This document shows, in pieces, positions 60,466 through 64,000 of a DNA stretch of 64,000 nt. Origin of the DNA: JAPSGM01 sp036556985 (GTDB lineage Bacteria > Chloroflexota > Limnocylindria > QHBO01); NCBI GenBank assembly GCA_036556985.1, contig DATBIK010000007.1, positions 9,623 to 73,622 on the forward strand. Direction: 5' to 3'. Position numbers and translations under genes: made by a program. The stretch's first letter is position 1. Every line of letters starts with the position of its first letter. The notes under the pieces are model-generated. The model was not told the DNA's origin, ran no database searches, and was given only the letters and a program-made list of their open reading frames with translations.

Positions 60466-60933
60466 GTGATCGCCTGGCTGGAGGGGATCGTCTTCGGCGG
60501 AATCGCCCTGACGACCGAGGCGCTCGAGCACGCCACCGGCGGGCGAGAGCTGTCCTTCGCCCAGTGGCGGGCGATCCTGCAGGTCGGCAATGGCGAGGAC
60601 GGTTGCCGGGTGGGGGAGGTCGCCAGCTTCCTGCACGCCGCCCTGCCGGGGACGAGCCGCCTCCTGCGACGGCTCGAGCGTCGCGGGCTGCTGACGCTGG
60701 AGCGGGACGAGCAGGATCGACGTGCGACTCGAGCCCGCCTCACACCGCTGGGAGCCCAGCTGCGCTCATCCGTGCTCGGCTATCGGCGAGACGAGATCGC
60801 TGCCATCGTGGATTCAGTCAGGCCCGCTGCCACCGCCGATCGCACGCTCCGCGATCTTGCCGCGCAATTCGATGCGCGAGGGCAGATTCCACGCCGGCTG
60901 AATCGTGGTGCGTCGGATTCGGAAGGGACCTGA
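60466..60933 (+). CDS. MarR-family transcriptional regulator, copy B
   Basis: A 155-residue winged-helix regulator, GTG start with AAGGGG five bases upstream. It shares with copy A the WLEGIVFGG start, QWRAIL, GCRVGEVA, SRLLRRLERRGLL and the DEQDRRATRARLT wing. It is divergent from the one-helix protein/serine hydrolase pair and its own promoter contains the palindromes, so auto-repression is expected. Paralogues with near-identical sites may cross-regulate. Confidence 0.85.
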   Translation: MIAWLEGIVFGGIALTTEALEHATGGRELSFAQWRAILQVGNGEDGCRVGEVASFLHAALPGTSRLLRRLERRGLLTLERDEQDRRATRARLTPLGAQLRSSVLGYRRDEIAAIVDSVRPAATADRTLRDLAAQFDARGQIPRRLNRGASDSEGT

Positions 60934-61186
60934 TGATCGTCGCCCCGCGCTCTTCGTCGCTAGGAGCTCTTGCTCCGCTACTGACGCGGTTAGGAACCGA
61001 TCCTCGAAGAAGGCGAGGTCGAGCTCGTGCAGCTGGGCAGATTCGATGCGCTGGAAGTCGCCCAGCTCGATGTGCTCCAGGCCGATACGGCTGCAGGTTC
61101 ATGTCCGTGCCCCAGCAGAGCCGGTCACGGTCACCATCACCGTCGGTTGCAGCTCCACGAGATTCTCGGCGTAGTAGGGTGATGGA
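60934..61186. pseudogene. Possible gene remnant on the minus strand
   Basis: Between MarR B and the VOC gene the minus strand, about 61085 down to 60960, reads an uninterrupted 40-residue segment with natural composition (GLEHIELGDFQRIESAQ, then LHELDLAFFEDRFLTAS) that has no start and follows a TGA. It may be the C-terminal remnant of a lost gene. Apart from this I see nothing in the region. Confidence 0.25.
61175..61180 (+). promoter_or_regulatory. -10 box (TAGGGT) of a probably leaderless transcript
   Basis: TAGGGT ends 6 bases before the ATG at 61187 of the VOC protein, so the island genes use the same leaderless layout. Confidence 0.4.
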
Positions 61187-61588
61187 ATGGTGATGCGGGT
61201 GGCGATTCCCGTGCTGCCGTGCCGAGATGTGGAGGCAGCACGGTCGTACTTCACGGACGTGCTCGGGTTCGACACCATATTCACCTGGGAGACCCCACCT
61301 ACCTATGCCGCCGTGATCCGCGACACCGCCGAGTTCCACCTGTACGCCGAGCCCAGCTTCGGCCCCGCCCGGGTGGCCGTGATAGTCGACGACGTTGATT
61401 CCTGCCATGACGAGCTGCATGCCCGCGGCGCCGACATCGTCGAGCCAATGGCGGACCGGCCGTATGGGATGCGCGACTTCAACGTACGGACACCGGATGG
61501 ACACGTGTTGATCTTTAGCCAGCCGCTATCCGGGCCGCCGGTTACCGCCAGTCGGCCTGACCACGAAGTGGGTACTGATGATTCATGA
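61187..61588 (+). CDS. VOC-family (glyoxalase/bleomycin resistance-like) protein
   Basis: A 133-residue protein of the vicinal oxygen chelate fold: VAIPVLPCRDVEAARSYFTDVLGFD (in part), AVIVDDVDSCHDELHARGADIVEP (in part) and YGMRDFNVRTPDGHVLIFSQ (in part). The Glu/His metal ligands of glyoxalase I are only partly recognisable, so it may bind a ligand (bleomycin-resistance type) rather than catalyse. The final 15 residues are an extension. It overlaps the truncated methyltransferase frame. Confidence 0.8.
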   Translation: MVMRVAIPVLPCRDVEAARSYFTDVLGFDTIFTWETPPTYAAVIRDTAEFHLYAEPSFGPARVAVIVDDVDSCHDELHARGADIVEPMADRPYGMRDFNVRTPDGHVLIFSQPLSGPPVTASRPDHEVGTDDS

Positions 61589-61712
61589 TGCCTCCACGGA
61601 CGTCTGGGACCGCCGCCAGCGGGCCCTGGCGGCCGCGTTCGACGCGATCGGCGCACGCTACGACGAGGCCTTCCCGCATCGTCGTATTCCCACGGCTCCG
61701 TCCGGACAATGA
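61578..61712 (+). pseudogene. Truncated SAM-methyltransferase N-terminus
   Basis: A 44-residue frame starting inside the end of the VOC gene. WDRRQRALAAAFDAIGARYD followed by EAFPH is the usual N-terminus of class I SAM-dependent methyltransferases, where a GQ and then the GxGxG loop should follow. Here it runs into unrelated residues and a stop after about 33 family-like residues. It is therefore a broken gene at the right edge of the island. Confidence 0.55.
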
Positions 61713-61787
61713 GGTACTTCGAACCAGGGTCAAGAGTAGCCTCGAGATGATGTGAAGAACGCCTCGGTGGGGACTGGAATCCGCAGG

Positions 61788-61831
61788 GGAGCCCTTGGAG
61801 CCCTTATGGAACCTGTCTCATGTGTCTCATG
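61788..61831. repeat. Short direct repeats just inside the island right end
   Basis: GGAGCCCTT (61788-61796) and GGAGCCCTTAT (61797-61807) are tandem and match the GGAACCCTTAT pair at the left end with one change; TGTCTCATG follows twice (61814-61822, 61823-61831). Confidence 0.5.
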
Positions 61832-61886
61832 TGTTTCTTGCGTGTGCTGGAGTGACGCGGCTGAGACGCATGAGACGTCTCGTCAG

Positions 61887-61902
61887 GAATCCGGTATGCG
61901 GT
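61887..61902. repeat. Right copy of the tRNA 3'-end direct repeat (attR-like)
   Basis: Identical over 16 bases to the tRNA-Glu 3' end at 52213-52228 and followed by GCCA. The rest of the tRNA is missing here, so this is the displaced 3' end, not a gene. Confidence 0.75.
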
Positions 61903-61920
61903 GCCAGCACTCATCCCCCG

Positions 61921-61948
61921 GCCCGATCTGAGTTAGATCGGGCTTCTT
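61921..61948 (+). terminator. Terminator hairpin, right copy
   Basis: GCCCGATC and GATCGGGC pair around a 7-base loop and are followed by TTCTTCG, as after the intact tRNA. This is probably the original terminator of the tRNA gene before integration. Confidence 0.65.
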
Positions 61949-61975
61949 CGTGCCCGGCTGAGCTCCCCTTGCGCC

Positions 61976-63349
61976 TCACCTGCTGATCGCTCGAGCGGTC
62001 CTGTCGAGCGCGTCAACCTCGGACTCGTAAATGGCGCCGATGCGATCGCCAAGATCCTCGAGGATGGCCGTGATGCGGTCCTCTGGCAGTGGAACGTCGT
62101 CGGCGTAGCGATCCCGGATCGCCCACGCGGTCTCGGCTGCCGCGACGGCCGTCGACCGGCCCGGCTCGCCCGCCATCACCGCCTCGTGGAGCGACTCGAC
62201 CGCCTCGACCGCCTCCGCTGCGCCGTCGAGATCGGGCGGCACGGCCGCATCGGCCAGCTCCTCCCAGTGGTCCGCGGCGTCCCGCCACGCTCGCGCCGCG
62301 TCGCCGACCGCGGGGTTCTCGAGGGCGATGGCCGCTTCGTCGAGTGCCGTGGCATACAGCTCTCGCAGGTGCCCGCCATGGGTCCCGACCTGCCCGTCCA
62401 CGTTCTCGTGGATGGCGGACAGCGCACCGAACAGGCCGTGGCCGTCGGCGAACACGCGCGGCCACGCCTTCGCGTTCCGCCCGTCGGTCATTGTCCGGCT
62501 CCACTTGCGCCAGGCGGGGAGCGAGAAGGAGTCGGATCGGGAGCGCAGGTGCTCCACCTGGTCCTCGAGGCCAGCCCGCCACGCTGACCGCAGCCGGTCG
62601 GCGGGGATCGGTCCGGCGGAGGTTGGCAGCCGCAGGATCCGATGCTTGAACGAGCTGATCCGCCCACGTGCGGCGGCCATGACGGCCGGCGACACCCTGA
62701 ATAGATTCCGGCCACGGTCGTCCACGAGGTACGCGCCATCAGGGTCGCGCCCGAACACGATGACGACTAAGCCCTCGTGGCCTGCCAGGTCGTCCGGCCG
62801 GCACCAGGTGCCGATGGTCTGGAGGTCGACCGAGGCGATGACGAGCGTCCCGTCGTCCAGGCGCGCATTGAGCGCCTCCGTGGCGCCCTTGGCGCCGCTG
62901 GTCTCGTGCACGTCCGGCTCGATGCCCAGCCGATCGAGGATGGTGCCGGTCCAGCCGGGGATCCACGGGTACTGCCACCGGTTCCGGAATCCGAGCGTGA
63001 GGACCGGCCCGCGGTGGACCTTGCCGCGGTGCTCAGCCTGGAACTGCCAGAGGATGTAGCCGGCACCCAGGCCGCCGCCGATGCCGAGGATGGCGGCCTC
63101 GGTCAGTGGCTCGCCCGTCAGGCCCGAGACAATCCCCTGGTTCGCCAGGACGTTAGCCAGCGTGGCCGTCTCCGGGTGCAGGCCGCCACGCATGCGATAG
63201 CCCGATGGGGCGGCGGCACCGGCTGATGCGTCCGCGTCGTGGGCGTCCGCATCGCGCTCGAGCAGCGCCCGTCGGGCGGCCGCGTATCGCTCGCCGGTCT
63301 TGGCCATGCGGGCACGCACGACCCGCTTGAAGGCCTTGTCGGTGGTCAT
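61976..63349 (-). CDS. BtrH N-terminal/DUF4872-type protein
   Basis: A 457-residue protein. After a charged N-terminus (residues 1-50) comes a region with HPETATLANVLANQGI and ILGIGGGLGAGYILWQF (about 85-105), LIEP-like GIEPDVHETSGAKGATEALNARLDDG (in parts) and VDDRGRNLFRVS, which fits the butirosin biosynthesis protein H N-terminal domain (NlpC/papain-like fold); the remainder (about 245-450) is helical as in DUF4872. BtrH transfers an acyl group in aminoglycoside synthesis, but most relatives are uncharacterised. It lies outside the island, in the presumed original flank. Confidence 0.68.
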   Translation of the reverse strand: MTTDKAFKRVVRARMAKTGERYAAARRALLERDADAHDADASAGAAAPSGYRMRGGLHPETATLANVLANQGIVSGLTGEPLTEAAILGIGGGLGAGYILWQFQAEHRGKVHRGPVLTLGFRNRWQYPWIPGWTGTILDRLGIEPDVHETSGAKGATEALNARLDDGTLVIASVDLQTIGTWCRPDDLAGHEGLVVIVFGRDPDGAYLVDDRGRNLFRVSPAVMAAARGRISSFKHRILRLPTSAGPIPADRLRSAWRAGLEDQVEHLRSRSDSFSLPAWRKWSRTMTDGRNAKAWPRVFADGHGLFGALSAIHENVDGQVGTHGGHLRELYATALDEAAIALENPAVGDAARAWRDAADHWEELADAAVPPDLDGAAEAVEAVESLHEAVMAGEPGRSTAVAAAETAWAIRDRYADDVPLPEDRITAILEDLGDRIGAIYESEVDALDRTARAISR

Positions 63350-63352
63350 CGG

Positions 63353-63565
63353 TCAGTTCTCCGTCACGGCCGGCGACGCACGCGCCCACGCCGCCACGTC
63401 GTCGGCCGGTCGGACATCGACCGGTTCGTCCCGAGGATCCGGATCCCCTTTACCGCCGCGTCGCCGAGCCGCGTGGGGGTTCGGTCTGGCAGTCGGGCGC
63501 GGGAGGCGCCGCCGGCAATGTACGACGCAGCCAACCCACCCCGCAAGCATTCCCGCAGGCCACAC
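63353..63565 (-). CDS. Possible small one-helix protein upstream of the BtrH-like gene
   Basis: A frame of up to 70 residues (GTG at 63565, ATG at 63550) that stops 3 bases before the BtrH-like start. A short hydrophobic stretch (AGMLAGWVGCVV) at the N-terminus is followed by an Arg/Pro-rich and then acidic tail. The position favours coupling but there is no clear ribosome binding site and composition is not decisive. Confidence 0.28.
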   Translation of the reverse strand: MWPAGMLAGWVGCVVHCRRRLPRPTARPNPHAARRRGGKGDPDPRDEPVDVRPADDVAAWARASPAVTEN

Positions 63566-63628
63566 GAGTGTCCCGCAGCCCTCGGAATCTCGTTTCTTCG
63601 CACCGAACCCAGCGACCCAGGGCGCCTG

Positions 63629-64000
63629 CTAGCGCGACTTGCCCTCGCGGAGGGCCGCCACGGACTTGGCGATTCGACGCTGCCGGGTCTCATCGGTCTT
63701 GGCGGTGCTGACCTGGTATACGTGGTAGCCCTTGTTGCTGTTGGAGAGCGCGTCGAAGGTGGCCCGCGCCATCGGTTCCGCGTCGAGGGCTGCCGCAAGG
63801 TCGGCGGGGACGTCCACGGTGCGCGGGCTGGTGTCGAGCTCGATGTCGACGTCCACCTCGTCGCCGCCGTTGACGCGGGCGCCGGACCGGTTCTCGGCGC
63901 TCACGCCGACCATGTAGTCGCCGCCCATGACCGCGACCGTGCTGCGGTAGGTGTAGCCGTTCATGGTGACCGTGACCGGTGGCCGTCTGCCGGCGCCGAG
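63629..64000 (-). CDS. DUF1905 / YdeI-OmpD-associated protein (partial, N-terminus beyond the window)
   Basis: The frame is open to the right edge. The last visible upstream residues (GAGRRPPVTVTMNGYTYRS in part, followed by TVAVMGGDYMVGVS) are the core of a DUF1905 beta-barrel domain, so the Met at 63964 is internal rather than the start. A C-terminal helical part (ADLAAALDAEPMARATFDAL, then KGYHVYQVSTAKTDETRQRRI, in parts) matches the YdeI/OmpD-associated bacteriocin-protection motif. About 124 residues are visible. Function of the family is unknown. Confidence 0.78.
   Translation of the reverse strand, partial: LGAGRRPPVTVTMNGYTYRSTVAVMGGDYMVGVSAENRSGARVNGGDEVDVDIELDTSPRTVDVPADLAAALDAEPMARATFDALSNSNKGYHVYQVSTAKTDETRQRRIAKSVAALREGKSR

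Larger units (their letters stand above)
61713..61975. other. Right boundary region of the island
   Basis: Non-coding. It contains GGAGCCCTT repeats (61788-61807), two tandem TGTCTCATG (61814-61831), an inverted CATGAGACG (about 61869-61877), the tRNA-end repeat (61887-61902) and a terminator hairpin (61921-61948). No gene is seen. Confidence 0.6.

Noticed and set aside
60905..61174. Plus-strand frame of 89 codons after MarR B
   Set aside because: Composition is Arg/Ser-rich with no motif, it overlaps the MarR B end, and the minus strand reads more like protein. I kept only a low-confidence remnant there.
61887..61905. A second tRNA-Glu gene
   Set aside because: Only the last 16 bases and CCA are present; the acceptor 5' strand, D arm and anticodon arm are missing, so it is a repeat and not a gene.

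Overview
The window is 64 kb of very GC-rich, densely packed bacterial chromosome. Genes often overlap by 4 bases (ATGA or GTGA junctions), and many start codons sit 6-10 bases after a TANNNT box, which points to leaderless mRNAs. Two F420-type luciferase-fold oxidoreductases, a seven-iron ferredoxin, abundant acyl-CoA chemistry and DUF2277/DUF4386/DUF4389 proteins suggest a free-living aerobic Chloroflexota (Limnocylindria/Ellin6529-like) or, less likely, an actinobacterium. The lineage is inference; there is no rRNA or other phylogenetic marker here.

Region by region. (1) 0-5.4 kb: end of a probable 2-oxoacid:ferredoxin oxidoreductase subunit, a DapA-like aldolase, adenosine deaminase, a Pro/Thr-rich secreted protein and a GGDEF-EAL protein. 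(2) 5.4-12.8 kb: ferredoxin, EthD protein, three crotonase-fold enzymes (one fused to a zinc ribbon), a tandem GNAT, a HIT-like protein, 3-hydroxyacyl-CoA dehydrogenase, a HAD phosphatase and DUF2277. With the thiolase at 18.3 kb this resembles a phenylacetate/adipate-type beta-oxidation set. (3) 12.8-18.3 kb: a polyamine operon (FAD oxidase, PotD, PotB, PotC, HbpS-like) without its ATPase, divergent from an XRE-cupin regulator. (4) 18.3-28.6 kb: thiolase, SIMPL protein, FGD-like F420 enzyme, acetyltransferases, a secreted Gly-rich protein divergent from a two-component system with a tandem 11-bp operator, aldehyde dehydrogenase, SWIM and SRPBCC proteins. (5) 28.8-34.3 kb: a five-gene cluster with a secretion-type ATPase, a MoxR/ChlI AAA+ ATPase, DUF1232, GNAT and a VWA protein. 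(6) 34.3-42 kb: F420 LLM enzyme, small membrane protein, flavin reductase, then a complete convergent polyamine operon (potA-D-B-C plus class III aminotransferase). (7) 42-52 kb: acyl-CoA dehydrogenase, acetoacetyl-CoA synthetase, FG-GAP-like surface protein, sensor kinase, DUF1015 and an alpha/beta hydrolase without its nucleophilic serine.

(8) 52.15-61.95 kb is the most interesting part. A tRNA-Glu(CTC) gene with its own terminator is followed by about 9.6 kb of accessory DNA, after which the last 16 bases of the tRNA, its CCA and a near-identical terminator recur. This is the layout of a genomic island integrated at a tRNA 3' end. No integrase is visible, but short repeats lie just inside both ends. 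The island carries two paralogous modules. Each has a MarR regulator divergent from membrane-associated genes, separated by a conserved 50-bp double-palindrome promoter, and each includes a roughly 50-residue one-helix membrane protein of the same unnamed family. One module also holds a 56-residue Gly-rich membrane protein with a perfect ribosome binding site.

(9) 62-64 kb: the presumed original flank, with a BtrH_N/DUF4872-type protein and a DUF1905 protein cut by the window end.
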